A stretch of 64,000 bases of DNA from Peribacillus frigoritolerans (GTDB taxonomy: Bacteria > Bacillota > Bacilli > Bacillales > DSM-1321), in contig NZ_CP158190.1 in NCBI RefSeq assembly GCF_040250305.1, forward strand, positions 1,396,001 to 1,460,000. Reading direction: 5' to 3'. The stretch's first letter is position 1; every line of letters starts with the position of its first letter. A program made the position numbers and the translations under genes. Below, in pieces: positions 1-8,548 of the stretch. The notes under the pieces are model-generated. The model made no database searches, was not told the DNA's origin, and saw only the letters and a program-made list of their open reading frames with translations.

Positions 1-135
1 ATGAAAGAGATTTATTCTGAAATCCATACTTACAAAGATGATGACCTATATGGGAAATCTTATCAAGATGTTGAGGATGTACTAAGCTTGAATGCAAGTC
101 AGGAAACGGATATTTTTAAAGAGATGGAAATTTAA
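1..135 (+). CDS. C-terminal end of a probable YjbC-like GNAT acetyltransferase (partial)
   Basis: The window opens inside or at the start of a 44-codon reading frame ending in TAA at 133-135, followed at once by a strong terminator. No ribosome binding site is visible because the sequence begins at the first ATG. The acidic peptide contains IHTYKDDDLYGKSYQDVEDV, which resembles my memory of the C-terminal tail of YjbC, a GNAT-family protein encoded just upstream of spx in B. subtilis. The synteny (next gene is spx) supports that. It could instead be a complete 44-residue protein. The catalytic domain would lie off the left edge. Confidence 0.45.
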   Translation: MKEIYSEIHTYKDDDLYGKSYQDVEDVLSLNASQETDIFKEMEI

Positions 136-138
136 GAA

Positions 139-170
139 AAAAAGGGCCGGTCGTTTTACCGGCCCTTTTT
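139..170 (+). terminator. Rho-independent terminator after the yjbC-like gene
   Basis: The stem GGGCCGGT/ACCGGCCC (144-151 with 158-165) is perfect, closes a six-base loop and is followed by a run of T. It ends the leftmost transcription unit. Confidence 0.9.
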
Positions 171-177
171 AGTTTGT

Positions 178-400
178 CGGAAAAAGTACGGTGGACAGGT
201 CGAATAAATTCGTGAACGGTCGAGTAAAGTACGGTGTATGTCGGTCGAATAAAGTACGGTGCAGGTCGAAAAAATACGTGAACGGTCGAATAAAGTACGG
301 TGCGGGTCGAATAAATTCCGTGAATGGTCGAAAAAACTGCGTGAACGGCTGAAAAAACAGCTCAGTACGTCGAAAAAGTACAGTAAGGGCCGAAAAAAGT
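178..400. repeat. Degenerate ~20-bp tandem repeat array
   Basis: About eleven imperfect copies of a 20-21 bp unit close to TCGAATAAAGTACGGTGCAGG follow one another. Two sub-types tend to alternate: one ends AAAGTACGGTG and the other AAATTCGTGAACGG. The array starts right after the terminator at 139-170 and fades near 400. Open frames through it on both strands are simply by-products of the repeat period. I know no function for it. Confidence 0.8.
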
Positions 401-1257
401 GTTCCAAAAGAAAACAACTGGAACGTTTTTTAAAGAAAATGGCGAAAAACTGTCCTTTCTTAAAATTTGTGCATAAAGGAGGTTCGGAATGGTCTCACCC
501 AAACCACGATTTTAAAATAAGACTTGTTTATCGTTTATGGCTTTTTACTGTTCTATGAAAACCCTCAATGGATTGAAGAAAATTGCGACACTCCTGCCGA
601 AAAACTGGCTAGCGGAGACCCTGGAGGCACGTGCTTTGATGCGGATTGGCAGGCAGTCGGCGGAAAGGGAACGGATTTCTGAAAACAACTGTAATGTTTT
701 TTTCGACTGCAGGCAAACTGTCTTTTCTTTTTGTGCATTTTTTGCGGGCAAATGAATATCTATAACTTCTTGAATGGTAGATTACTCACTTATCGCTGAT
801 TTTTTCGAATTACTTTTTTACTTTTGGAAATATATGTGCTAAAAGAATGGTTTTTCTTGTAAAAGGAGGAATTTTCTTTTTATTAAAGAAAATATATTAA
901 CATGTTCTTGTTTATTGACAAAGATAGGGGGTAAATAAAAGTAACGAGTTAATAAAAAAATCATGAGGGCCGAATTGAGAGTTAACTGAGAATGGTAGGT
1001 AGGTATTTTCAATTAGAAAAAGCGGTTTTAATGTATTACATAAAAAACAGAAAAAGCTATAGTACAGGCTAAACTAGAAGTTTAAAAGGATTTTTCCAAA
1101 TATCAAAAAGGGTATTCATTTTAAAAAATTTAGTGTATAATAAAGAAAATGAAATACTTATTTAAAATTATTTCAAATTAGAGTGGTACTTATGAATACT
1201 AATAGTAGATTTCCCCTCATAGATCACCGATTCTATATTTAGGGAGTGTGAGTAAAC
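401..1257. other. Long intergenic region upstream of spx, no convincing gene
   Basis: I see no reading frame with a ribosome binding site and family resemblance here. About 578-690 holds a degenerate copy of the dispersed Bacillus element also seen at 53335-53435: an ACTCCTGC box, a GGAGACCC box and a GCGGAAAG box in the same order. A TATAAT at 1136-1141, preceded by TG, could be a sigma-A -10 for spx, but its -35 region is weak. The rest is AT-rich and featureless to the eye. Confidence 0.5.
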
Positions 1258-1653
1258 ATGGTAACATTATATACATCACCTAGTTGTACTTCATGCAGGA
1301 AAGCAAAAGCATGGTTAGAGGAACATGAGATTGGATATAAAGAAAGAAACATTTTTTCAGAACCGTTAACGATTGATGAGATTAAAGAAATTCTTCGAAT
1401 GACTGAAGATGGAACCGATGAAATCATTTCAACACGGTCAAAAACTTTCCAAAAGTTAAACGTAAATTTAGAGAGCCTGCCTCTTCAAGAATTATATAAA
1501 TTGATCAAGGAAAATCCAGGTCTGTTGAGACGTCCGATTATCCTTGACGAGAAACGGCTTCAAGTTGGTTATAACGAAGATGAGATAAGACGCTTTTTAC
1601 CGCGTAAAGTTCGTACCTTCCAGTTACGGGAAGCACAACGCATGGTCAACTAA
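1258..1653 (+). CDS. spx: Spx, redox-sensing RNA polymerase-binding regulator
   Basis: The 131-residue product has the length and near-identical sequence of Bacillus Spx, an ArsC-fold protein that binds the RNA polymerase alpha C-terminal domain to activate thiol-stress genes. The redox CxxC switch is Cys10-Thr-Ser-Cys13. Gly52, needed for the alpha contact, sits in [10 protein letters not shown]. Spx is degraded by ClpXP with the help of SpxH, encoded at 8673-9566. The extreme C-terminus reads MVN, where I recall LAN in B. subtilis; those residues feed ClpX recognition. The gene stands alone between terminators. Confidence 0.98.
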   Translation: MVTLYTSPSCTSCRKAKAWLEEHEIGYKERNIFSEPLTIDEIKEILRMTEDGTDEIISTRSKTFQKLNVNLESLPLQELYKLIKENPGLLRRPIILDEKRLQVGYNEDEIRRFLPRKVRTFQLREAQRMVN

Positions 1654-1665
1654 TAAGGTCTTTCA

Positions 1666-1695
1666 AGCTCTGCCAGGAAATGTGCAGGGCTTTTT
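1666..1695 (+). terminator. Terminator after spx
   Basis: AGCTCTGC (1666-1673) pairs with GCAGGGCT (1684-1691) with one G-U, followed by TTTT. Confidence 0.8.
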
Positions 1696-2147
1696 CTTTA
1701 TACATAACCGATTTTCCGTTGATTTTTTTTACTTAATGACGGGTAACATAACAGGATTCAAAGGCGACAGCAGACGTTTTGGATTTGCAGCAGGTTTCTT
1801 GAACCGGTCATCATTTAAAGAAAAAATAAGAATGCACCTCATCATGCCGTGTATATAATAAGGCATTAATGGCAGTAAGTTTAAAATTGAAGAAAGCATT
1901 ATGATAGTTGCATGCGGATGAATTTTTTTATAGAATGAATGGAATATTAGGCAAACAATTGTTTTTTAGATATGTAATGTTTTTTATTTCCCTTCTTCAA
2001 GGTTTTGTCATAAAATGATGTAAAATAGTCTGTTTTAATGACTATCATGATTTACAGTATTCACTTACGGGTAAAGAGCTTTTAAGAGCAATTTTCGCTT
2101 GGGGGTTATTATCCCTTCAAAATGAGAAAGGAAGGGAGAGGGGAATC
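1696..2147. other. Intergenic region upstream of mecA
   Basis: No supported gene is visible. A TATAAT-like box lies in the GTATATAATAAGG stretch near 1851-1863, and a TTGTCA occurs at 2005-2010 without a well-spaced -10. The mecA ribosome binding site (AGGAAGGGAGAGG) ends the region. I cannot place the mecA promoter with confidence. Confidence 0.4.
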
Positions 2148-2816
2148 ATGGAAATCGAACGCATTAATGACGATACAGTTAAATTTTATATTTCCTATAT
2201 AGATATTGAGGAAAGAGGCTTTGATCGTGAAGAAATTTGGTACAGCCGCGAGCGAAGTGAGGAACTTTTTTGGGAAATGATGGATGAAGTGCATCAAGAA
2301 GAAGAATTCATGATTGAAGGACCTTTATGGATTCAAGTTCAAGCCCTTGAAAAAGGCTTGGAAGTTTTGGTCACAAAAGCCCAGCTTGCCAAAGATGGTC
2401 AGAAACTCGAGCTGCCTCTTTCAGATGATAAGTTAAGGGATTTGAATGTATCAGACAAGATGGATACGCTTCTTGATCAACATTTTCATGGGAAAGATGA
2501 AGAAAGCGGTATGACATTCGAAGATGGTATGATTGAATTCATCACGACTTTCGAGGATTTTGAAGATGTCATTTCATTAAGCAAGCGTCATGGCTTGGAT
2601 GACTGGACGACAAAACTTTATGTTTATCAGAATAAATATTATCTTTATATCGAATTTTCCGAGGCTGAGATTGATGAGGAAGAAATCGATAATGTTCTAA
2701 GTCTTTTATTGGAATATAGTCAGGAGTCACCTATAACGGTGCACATGCTTGAAGAGTACGGTAAGATAGTTATCGAAAATGATGTATTCACAACGGTCGA
2801 TAAATATTTCGCATAG
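2148..2816 (+). CDS. mecA: MecA, adaptor protein for ClpCP
   Basis: The 222-residue acidic protein begins MEIERINDDTVKFYISYIDI, the typical start of Bacillus MecA. The N-terminal domain (about 1-85) captures substrates such as the competence factor ComK. The C-terminal domain (about 120-220) docks on ClpC and promotes its assembly. An acidic, variable linker joins them, as in relatives. A strong ribosome binding site lies 5-10 bases upstream of the ATG. It is a single-gene unit with its own terminator, and sits between spx and coiA as in related bacilli, so proteolysis adaptors and competence genes are clustered. Confidence 0.97.
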   Translation: MEIERINDDTVKFYISYIDIEERGFDREEIWYSRERSEELFWEMMDEVHQEEEFMIEGPLWIQVQALEKGLEVLVTKAQLAKDGQKLELPLSDDKLRDLNVSDKMDTLLDQHFHGKDEESGMTFEDGMIEFITTFEDFEDVISLSKRHGLDDWTTKLYVYQNKYYLYIEFSEAEIDEEEIDNVLSLLLEYSQESPITVHMLEEYGKIVIENDVFTTVDKYFA

Positions 2817-2824
2817 ACTGTTGA

Positions 2825-2852
2825 GGCCGATTTCAGTAGAAATCGGCCTTTT
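2825..2852 (+). terminator. Terminator after mecA
   Basis: Perfect 10-bp stem GGCCGATTTC/GAAATCGGCC with a four-base loop, then TTTT. Confidence 0.9.
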
Positions 2853-2929
2853 CGTCCAAAAATGAATGTTTTACCTTAGCAGGGAGGTTTTCATCATATG
2901 CCTGTGTTTGTTAATTGGAGGTAGTCTAG

Positions 2930-4438
2930 GTGAAGAATATAGTTGGCATCGGTCTGCTTATTCTCTTGTTGGTCGGCTCTTGGTATTTTCTAATAAATGG
3001 CGTCGATGGCAGGGTGATTTTTTATTCCAGCCTTATATTGACCCTTTTCTTGGTGATAATTGGATTCAACATTTTCCTGGAAAACAGAGATCCCATCGAG
3101 ACCATAACGTGGCTGGTTATTTTTGGCGCTTTCCCATTCGTCGGTTTCATCTTTTACTTTTTGTTTGGCCGTAACTTTCGGAAAGAAAGGATATTTCGCA
3201 AGAAGTACTTTTTGGATAAACAGAGTTTCGTGAAAATAAGCGGCGAGGCGGAGCATAATGACCGAATTAAGGAAATGGGCGAGAACCCTCAGCAGTTAAT
3301 CACTCTTGCAAATAGGCTGGGGAATAGCCCTATTTCATTTACGACGGAAACCCGGGTGTTAAGGAATGGTGATGAGACATTTTCCAATATCATCGAAGAA
3401 TTAAAAAAAGCCACACATCATATTCATTTAGAATATTATATTGTTAGGGATGACCGCATTGGCGGTCTGCTAAAGGACATCTTGATACAAAAAGTAAAAG
3501 AAGGGGTAAAGGTCCGATTTCTCTATGATGCGGTTGGTTCCTGGAAGTTAGCTCGTTCATATATCGATGAACTGAGGAGTGCGGGAGCTGAAATGGTTGC
3601 TTTTGGTCCGTTGCATCTCCCTTTATTAAATAATACATTCAACTTTCGCAACCATCGTAAAATAATTGTGATAGATGGCTCTGTCGGTTTCATCGGCGGT
3701 CTCAATATTGGGGATGAATATTTGGGACAAGATCAGAAATTCGGTTCTTGGCGGGATACGCATCTTATCATAAAGGGGGAAGCGGTCAGGACTTTACAGC
3801 TCATATTTCTACAGGATTGGTATTATAGCACCAATAATAGTTTTTTAAGTGATGAATATCTCATGGCTGGCCTGCCGAACCACCATGGACATGGCGGAGT
3901 TCAATTGATTGGCGGCGGGCCGGATAGTGAGTGGACGATCATTAAAAGCATTTTTTTTAAAATGATCGCTTCGGCAGAAAAGTCCGTCTGGATTGCCTCT
4001 CCGTATTTCGTTCCTGATGACGATATCTTTCAAGCATTGAAGGTAGCTGCCTTAAGTGGTTTGGATGTCAGGCTGCTCGTACCGAAGAACCCCGATAAAC
4101 GTATCGTATTTCATGCTTCGAGAACTTATTTTCCCGAATTGCTCGCTTCCGGAGTTCGTATATTCCAATATAATGAAGGCTTCATGCATAGTAAAATCAT
4201 CATCGTTGATGACCAACTGGCGTCAATTGGGACAACCAATATGGATATGAGAAGCTTTCACCTGAATTTCGAAGTCAATGCTTTTCTCTACCGGACTGAA
4301 AGTACTCGGCAGCTGGTGAATGATTTTTTGGAAGATATAAAAGTATCCCAGGAAGTGGAGATTGATGCGTTTTCCAAACGGAATTTCGGTTTGAAAGTAT
4401 TGGAGTCCACATGCCGATTGCTTTCACCCCTTCTTTAG
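2930..4438 (+). CDS. cls: Cardiolipin synthase
   Basis: The 502-residue membrane enzyme condenses two phosphatidylglycerol molecules into cardiolipin and glycerol. Two hydrophobic helices lie at about 4-22 and 30-50. Two phospholipase D HxKxxxxD motifs follow: His242-Arg-Lys244 with Asp249, and His420-Ser-Lys422 with Asp427. The length matches the 480-510 residues usual for bacterial ClsA. Translation probably starts at GTG 2930, because TTGGAGGT lies 7-14 bases upstream; an overlapping frame from 2866 lacks family features. The gene has its own short terminator. Confidence 0.95.
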   Translation: MKNIVGIGLLILLLVGSWYFLINGVDGRVIFYSSLILTLFLVIIGFNIFLENRDPIETITWLVIFGAFPFVGFIFYFLFGRNFRKERIFRKKYFLDKQSFVKISGEAEHNDRIKEMGENPQQLITLANRLGNSPISFTTETRVLRNGDETFSNIIEELKKATHHIHLEYYIVRDDRIGGLLKDILIQKVKEGVKVRFLYDAVGSWKLARSYIDELRSAGAEMVAFGPLHLPLLNNTFNFRNHRKIIVIDGSVGFIGGLNIGDEYLGQDQKFGSWRDTHLIIKGEAVRTLQLIFLQDWYYSTNNSFLSDEYLMAGLPNHHGHGGVQLIGGGPDSEWTIIKSIFFKMIASAEKSVWIASPYFVPDDDIFQALKVAALSGLDVRLLVPKNPDKRIVFHASRTYFPELLASGVRIFQYNEGFMHSKIIIVDDQLASIGTTNMDMRSFHLNFEVNAFLYRTESTRQLVNDFLEDIKVSQEVEIDAFSKRNFGLKVLESTCRLLSPLL

Positions 4439-4454
4439 ATAGTAACTTTCCTTT

Positions 4455-4478
4455 ATGCCGATCAGGCATTTTTTTTTG
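4455..4478 (+). terminator. Short terminator after cls
   Basis: ATGCC (4455-4459) pairs with GGCAT (4465-4469), followed by a run of nine or more T. Confidence 0.7.
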
Positions 4479-4535
4479 CGGATTAAAAGGAATCCTAAGC
4501 GAAGCAGGCGAATGTAGTGGATGAGGAGGAGATGT

Positions 4536-5744
4536 ATGCTAACTGCGATAAAGAAAGATGGAACTTGGATTACCCTCCCTGAAAAGATACCGGCAAACGA
4601 GATTGATGAATGGAGAAAGTCAGCAGATTATTACTGTCCATGCTGCAAGATGGAAATGACCATCAAAGCGGGAAACGTGAGGATCCCTCATTTCGCACAT
4701 AAAAATCGTTCTTCATGCCGTGCTTCTTCAGAACCGGAATCCGCCTATCATTTAATGGGAAAAAGAAAATTGTTTCAGTGGTTATTATCACATGGTTACC
4801 AAGTGGATCTAGAAGCCTACCTTCCTGAAATTAAGAAAAGGGCTGATATTTTAGCTGTGATAGGAGGCAATCGCTATGCAATAGAATTTCAATGCTCAGT
4901 TATCCCCGAGGTGGAATTCATGGAAAGGACAAGAGCCTACCAAAGCATAGGCATCAAGCCAATCTGGATCCTCGCTGCAAAACGCTTAAAAAGGAAAAGG
5001 TTGTATGAATTCAGTTTAACCCGCTTCCAATGGCTCTTCGTCACCGGGAGCTTCCATCATCCGTTTCTGTGGATGTATTGCCCGGAAACTGATCATTTAT
5101 CAGTATTGAAGAACCTCACTCCGTTTACCCCTAGAACCGTCTTTGCCGAATTGACAACAGCTTCTTTAAAGCTCCTTCCCCCTAGTCGTGCATTGCCCCA
5201 AAATTGCTTTGGTTTCCCTTTTCTGCCTGCGTGGAGATATAAACGAAATGGCTGGTCCCTGCATCGAGTGAAAACAGCACGCCGATGCGATCCTTTTTTC
5301 GAAGAGCTTTATTCACACCATATTACACCTGCGACACTTCCCATTGAAGTGGGTGTTCCCGTCAGGGGGATGCTGTTGATCGAAACTGCCTCGATCGAAT
5401 GGCAGGCATGGTTATACATGGATGTGTTTCAAGAGAAAAGAACAGGGGAAAAGATTTCTATGGCTGATATTATCTGCATTTTTAGAAGGCGCTCAAAAAA
5501 AGGGGAAATAAAGTTCAGACCGTTGCCATTACTTCATGAAAAACCAATCGAATATCCTGTAGGTCAATATATCATGCTTTTGGAGCAATTGGGTTATCTA
5601 TCAAAGCTGGAAGAAGGGGTTTTTAAGGTTGAAAGGGAATTTACCCTTGCCTTCACCAGTGATCAAGCTCAAATTTTGGAAAAAAATTTCTATGATAAGC
5701 ATAAATTGATGATGGAAAAGGGGAATATCCAGTATAATCAGTGA
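4536..5744 (+). CDS. coiA: CoiA, competence protein
   Basis: The 402-residue protein matches CoiA, a cytosolic competence factor that works with RecA and the uptake machinery during transformation. The N-terminus carries a zinc-finger-like cluster, CPCCKMEM followed by PHFAHK at about 36-60. The middle has a PD-(D/E)xK nuclease-like core, KRADILAVI followed by YAIEFQCS. I chose ATG 4536 because GGAGGAGA sits just before it; the in-frame ATG at 4521 would overlap that site. The gene follows cls, with mecA nearby, as in related genomes. Such genes are usually under ComK, but I cannot identify a ComK box. Confidence 0.93.
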   Translation: MLTAIKKDGTWITLPEKIPANEIDEWRKSADYYCPCCKMEMTIKAGNVRIPHFAHKNRSSCRASSEPESAYHLMGKRKLFQWLLSHGYQVDLEAYLPEIKKRADILAVIGGNRYAIEFQCSVIPEVEFMERTRAYQSIGIKPIWILAAKRLKRKRLYEFSLTRFQWLFVTGSFHHPFLWMYCPETDHLSVLKNLTPFTPRTVFAELTTASLKLLPPSRALPQNCFGFPFLPAWRYKRNGWSLHRVKTARRCDPFFEELYSHHITPATLPIEVGVPVRGMLLIETASIEWQAWLYMDVFQEKRTGEKISMADIICIFRRRSKKGEIKFRPLPLLHEKPIEYPVGQYIMLLEQLGYLSKLEEGVFKVEREFTLAFTSDQAQILEKNFYDKHKLMMEKGNIQYNQ

Positions 5745-5930
5745 TAACATCTCTATTTATCCTGAATTCAGATGAAATGGCAGGATTATTTTTGTTAATG
5801 GAGAAATAGTAATAAGAACTGAGATTTAAAAGCTATAAAAAGAATGAACGCCGAGTGAACCATTGCGGCGTCTATCCGGTTTACGAGTTAGCCCAATGGC
5901 AAGTTTCTATAGAATGAGGAGGAATTTTTT

Positions 5931-7748
5931 ATGGCACAGGAAACAAAAACGAATACATTACCTTCAAGAAGTGAAATAGCTCCTGAAGATACTTGGAGAC
6001 TGGAAGATATCTTCGCAACCGAGGAAGATTGGGAAGCTGCCTTCAAAGCGGTAAAGGAAGACCTCAAGAAAGCGGAGGCACATAAAGGCACGTTGGGTGA
6101 AAGCGCAGAAAAATTATTCGCGGCGCTTCAACTCCAAGATGAAGTATTCGAGAAGCTAGGGAAAGTTTATTCTTATTCACATATGCGCAATGATCAAGAT
6201 ACAACCAATCCTTTTTATCAAGGGATGGAGGATCGGGCAAAAGCTTTATATGCCCAGGCAGCGGCTGCGTTTTCATATATGGTTCCTGAACTATTGAGTA
6301 TTGACGAAAGCAAAGTGGAAGGGTTCTTGGAAGAAAAAGAAGAATTGAAATTATACAAGCATTCTTTAGAGGAAATCAATCTTCAGAGACCACATATCTT
6401 ATCAGCAGAGCAGGAAGAATTATTGGCGCAGGCATCAGAAGTACTCGATGCATCGGGCAATACTTTCGGTATGCTTAACAATGCCGATTTGAAATTCCCG
6501 ACCATCAAGGATGAAGAGGGAAATGAAGTGGAAATAACTCACGGAAGGTATATCAGTTTCCTTGAGAGTGAAGATCGCCGTGTACGTGAGGAGGCATTTA
6601 AAGGGGTATACAGCAAGTATGGGGAGTTCCGCAATACATTTGCTTCAACCCTGTCAGGTGAGGTGAAAAACCATAACTTCAATGCCACGGTTCGAAAATA
6701 TGATTCAGCACGCCAAGCGGCGTTAAGTAATAACAACATTCCGGAGACTGTATACGATAATCTCGTTAAAACGGTCAATGACAACTTGCCATTACTTCAC
6801 CGTTATCTTGATTTACGTAAAAAAGTACTGCAATTAGATGAACTTCATATGTATGATCTATTCACTCCACTTGTTAAAGAAGTGAAGATGGAAGTGACAT
6901 ATGACGAGGCCAAGGATTATGTCCTTAAAGGACTTGCTCCGCTTGGGGAGGATTATTTGAACGTTTTGAAAGAGGGATTTGAAAACCGGTGGGTCGATGT
7001 GCATGAAAACAAAGGGAAACGAAGCGGGGCCTATTCTTCTGGTACATACGGGACAAATCCTTATATTTTAATGAACTGGCAAAATAACGTCAATAACTTA
7101 TTCACGCTCGTTCATGAGTTTGGACATTCGGTCCATAGCTACTATACACGTAAATATCAGCCATATCCATACGGGAATTATTCAATATTTGTAGCGGAAG
7201 TTGCATCGACTTGTAATGAAAATCTGTTGAATGATTATTTATTGAATTCAATTGAAGATGAAAAGAAACGCATTTATTTATTGAATCATTACCTGGAAGG
7301 TTTCCGCGGCACATTGTTCCGGCAAACGATGTTTGCAGAGTTTGAACATACCATACATTTAAAGGCTCAAAATGGGGAAGCGTTGACAGCGGATATGCTT
7401 ACTAAGGAATATTATGAGCTGAACAAGAAATACTTTGGCGAGAACGTGACCATTGATGAAGAAATCGGTTTGGAATGGGCGCGTATTCCACACTTCTACT
7501 ATAATTACTATGTTTATCAATATGCGACTGGAATCAGTGCAGCAACAGCATTGAGCAAGCAAATCCTTGAAGAAGGAGAGCCTGCTGTCAAAAGGTATCT
7601 GGAGTTCTTGAAGTCAGGAAGTTCCGATTATCCGATTGAAGTACTCAAAAAGGCTGGTGTCGATATGACAAAAGCCGAGCCTGTACAAGAAGCCATGAAT
7701 GTATTCGAGGAAAAATTAAATGAGTTGGAAGAGCTTTTGAATAAATAG
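5931..7748 (+). CDS. pepF: PepF, M3 family oligoendopeptidase F
   Basis: The 605-residue cytosolic zinc peptidase cleaves short oligopeptides and matches the ~600-residue PepF family. The N-terminal oligopeptidase domain runs to about 210 and the M3 catalytic domain to the end. The zinc motif is His395-Glu396-Phe-Gly-His399 in LVHEFGHSVHS, and a third ligand is probably the Glu in FVAEVAST about 25 residues later. The start at 5931 has a good AGGAGG site. Order and orientation match B. subtilis yjbG. A strong terminator follows, so it is probably monocistronic. Confidence 0.95.
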   Translation: MAQETKTNTLPSRSEIAPEDTWRLEDIFATEEDWEAAFKAVKEDLKKAEAHKGTLGESAEKLFAALQLQDEVFEKLGKVYSYSHMRNDQDTTNPFYQGMEDRAKALYAQAAAAFSYMVPELLSIDESKVEGFLEEKEELKLYKHSLEEINLQRPHILSAEQEELLAQASEVLDASGNTFGMLNNADLKFPTIKDEEGNEVEITHGRYISFLESEDRRVREEAFKGVYSKYGEFRNTFASTLSGEVKNHNFNATVRKYDSARQAALSNNNIPETVYDNLVKTVNDNLPLLHRYLDLRKKVLQLDELHMYDLFTPLVKEVKMEVTYDEAKDYVLKGLAPLGEDYLNVLKEGFENRWVDVHENKGKRSGAYSSGTYGTNPYILMNWQNNVNNLFTLVHEFGHSVHSYYTRKYQPYPYGNYSIFVAEVASTCNENLLNDYLLNSIEDEKKRIYLLNHYLEGFRGTLFRQTMFAEFEHTIHLKAQNGEALTADMLTKEYYELNKKYFGENVTIDEEIGLEWARIPHFYYNYYVYQYATGISAATALSKQILEEGEPAVKRYLEFLKSGSSDYPIEVLKKAGVDMTKAEPVQEAMNVFEEKLNELEELLNK

Positions 7749-7754
7749 GTTGTG

Positions 7755-7785
7755 AAAAGGACCCAAGCACTGCCGGGTCCTTTTC
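7755..7785 (+). terminator. Terminator after pepF
   Basis: AAAAGGACCC (7755-7764) pairs with GGGTCCTTTT (7775-7784). The U-tract is part of the stem. Confidence 0.85.
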
Positions 7786-7803
7786 ATCATATATGGATGT
7801 CCG

Positions 7804-7968
7804 TCATAATCCTTTAAAACGATTTCTCTGATTTAAGCTATGAAGAATTATAAAGAAAACAAAAAATAAAATAGGGGAGGTAAAATACAGAGGAATGAGG
7901 TTCATGATACCGAGTAGCTGGACAAATAGCGACCCTATCAAGAGTATGAGTAGAATAAAGACTTTCAA
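7804..7968 (-). CDS. yizD: YizD-like small membrane protein
   Basis: A 54-residue hydrophobic protein is encoded here on the minus strand, starting at TTG 7966-7968. The start is supported by GGAGGTGACC five bases upstream. The peptide opens KVFILLILLIGSLFVQLLG, then has a second hydrophobic stretch and a basic NQRNRFKG tail. It sits exactly where B. subtilis has the small gene yizD, between pepF and spxH and next to the RoxS RNA. Function is unknown; two membrane helices with a cytoplasmic basic tail are likely. The gene name rests on synteny and remembered resemblance. Confidence 0.8.
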   Translation of the reverse strand: MKVFILLILLIGSLFVQLLGIMNLIPLYFTSPILFFVFFIILHSLNQRNRFKGL

Positions 7969-8064
7969 TTTGGTCACCTCCAACCTGGCAGCAGAAAAAG
8001 CTCATCTGCTCTTTATTAGATATTATGTTTTAGAATAAGCAGTATTCTAAGAATATGACAATAA

Positions 8065-8080
8065 TGTGAAGTTGCGCACA
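8065..8080. promoter_or_regulatory. ResD/FNR-like site upstream of roxS copy 1
   Basis: TGTGAAGTTGCGCACA is an imperfect TGTGA-N6-TCACA palindrome that also fits the ResD half-site TnTGTGAA. It is centred about 50 bases before the predicted start, the same place as the site in copy 2. Confidence 0.55.
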
Positions 8081-8086
8081 AAGTTC

Positions 8087-8116
8087 TTGCAATTAAGGTG
8101 TGTAATCTGCTATAGT
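8087..8116 (+). promoter_or_regulatory. Sigma-A-type promoter of roxS copy 1
   Basis: TTGCAA (8087-8092), an 18-base spacer and TATAGT (8111-8116) are preceded by ATCTGC. The promoter of copy 2 has the same spacing and the same ATCTG just before its -10. Confidence 0.75.
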
Positions 8117-8122
8117 ACAGAT

Positions 8123-8246
8123 ATAGAAGTTATCACATCCCAAACATATACCCCTTTGTTTGTTCGTCGTGAAATTTCTCCCATCCCCTTATTCGTATAA
8201 ATAGATGAAAACCCCAGCAAATTTAGCGGTTTGCCGGGGTTTTTCA
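8123..8246 (+). ncRNA. roxS: RoxS/RsaE-type small regulatory RNA, copy 1
   Basis: The predicted ~124-nt RNA carries the conserved C-rich boxes of RoxS/RsaE, ATACCCCTTTGTTTG and TTTCTCCCATCCCCTTA, joined by a GTGAAA segment, and ends in a strong hairpin (AAAACCCC/GGGGTTTT with an inner GCAAA/TTTGC) at 8208-8244. RoxS binds ribosome binding sites of central-metabolism mRNAs through its C-rich loops and responds to nitric oxide and NADH. In B. subtilis it is encoded next to yizD and spxH, exactly as here. The start is set about 7 bases after TATAGT. This copy keeps only part of the Rex-like palindrome near its 5' end. Confidence 0.85.
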
Positions 8247-8280
8247 TTTGCATGAAAAGTAAAATGAATTAAATGCGGCA

Positions 8281-8400
8281 TTAACAGAAGTTAAAAAAGG
8301 CCTAGGCATTAAAAATGATAATGTGATATATTTCACAAATAGATGTATTCCCAATCTAGATCAGATATTAAGCGGATATCAAAAACACTTATAGCTTTAA
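8281..8400 (+). other. Spacer between the two roxS copies, with a Rex-like box and an open-frame remnant
   Basis: TGTGATATATTTCACA at 8322-8337 is a good TGTGA-N6-TCACA palindrome, like the Rex or FNR operator family, yet no clear promoter lies beside it. The same stretch is open in one frame for about 40 codons and reads like protein (ALTEVKKGLGIKNDNVIYF) but has no start codon or ribosome binding site. It may be a gene remnant. Confidence 0.35.
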
Positions 8401-8474
8401 ATAAAAAGGGCTCGTATTTAGCTACATATCGGAAGGGATAATAAAAAAATGAAAAATATATATTGTGAACAATT

Positions 8475-8490
8475 TGTGAAAAGTTACACA
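8475..8490. promoter_or_regulatory. ResD/FNR-like site upstream of roxS copy 2
   Basis: TTTGTGAAAAGTTACACA holds a ResD-type TTTGTGAA and a TGTGA-N6-ACACA palindrome centred about 50 bases before the start. Another TTGTGAAC lies just upstream at 8463-8470. Confidence 0.55.
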
Positions 8491-8495
8491 TATAG

Positions 8496-8525
8496 TTGAA
8501 ACACAAATAGGTTATCTGTTATATT
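8496..8525 (+). promoter_or_regulatory. Sigma-A-type promoter of roxS copy 2
   Basis: TTGAAA (8496-8501), an 18-base spacer and TATATT (8520-8525). Confidence 0.75.
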
Positions 8526-8530
8526 ATTTA

Positions 8531-8548
8531 TTGTGAAGTGAATCACAA
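8531..8548. promoter_or_regulatory. Rex-type operator over the start of roxS copy 2
   Basis: TTGTGAAGTGAATCACAA is a TTGTGA-N6-TCACAA palindrome, the pattern bound by the NADH-sensing repressor Rex. It covers roughly +1 to +17. B. subtilis roxS is known to be Rex-repressed, so the placement fits. Confidence 0.7.

Noticed and set aside
178..400. Possible CRISPR array
   Set aside because: The units are directly adjacent and degenerate with no unique spacers, and no cas genes are present.
259..558. 99-codon Lys/Arg/Ser-rich frame (and minus-strand Phe/Tyr-rich frames) through the repeat array
   Set aside because: The frames follow the ~20-bp repeat, have repetitive composition, no ribosome binding site and no family resemblance.
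2866..3174. Overlapping 102-codon plus-strand frame at the start of cls
   Set aside because: The cls frame there encodes the expected membrane helices and has the better binding site; this one is another phase.
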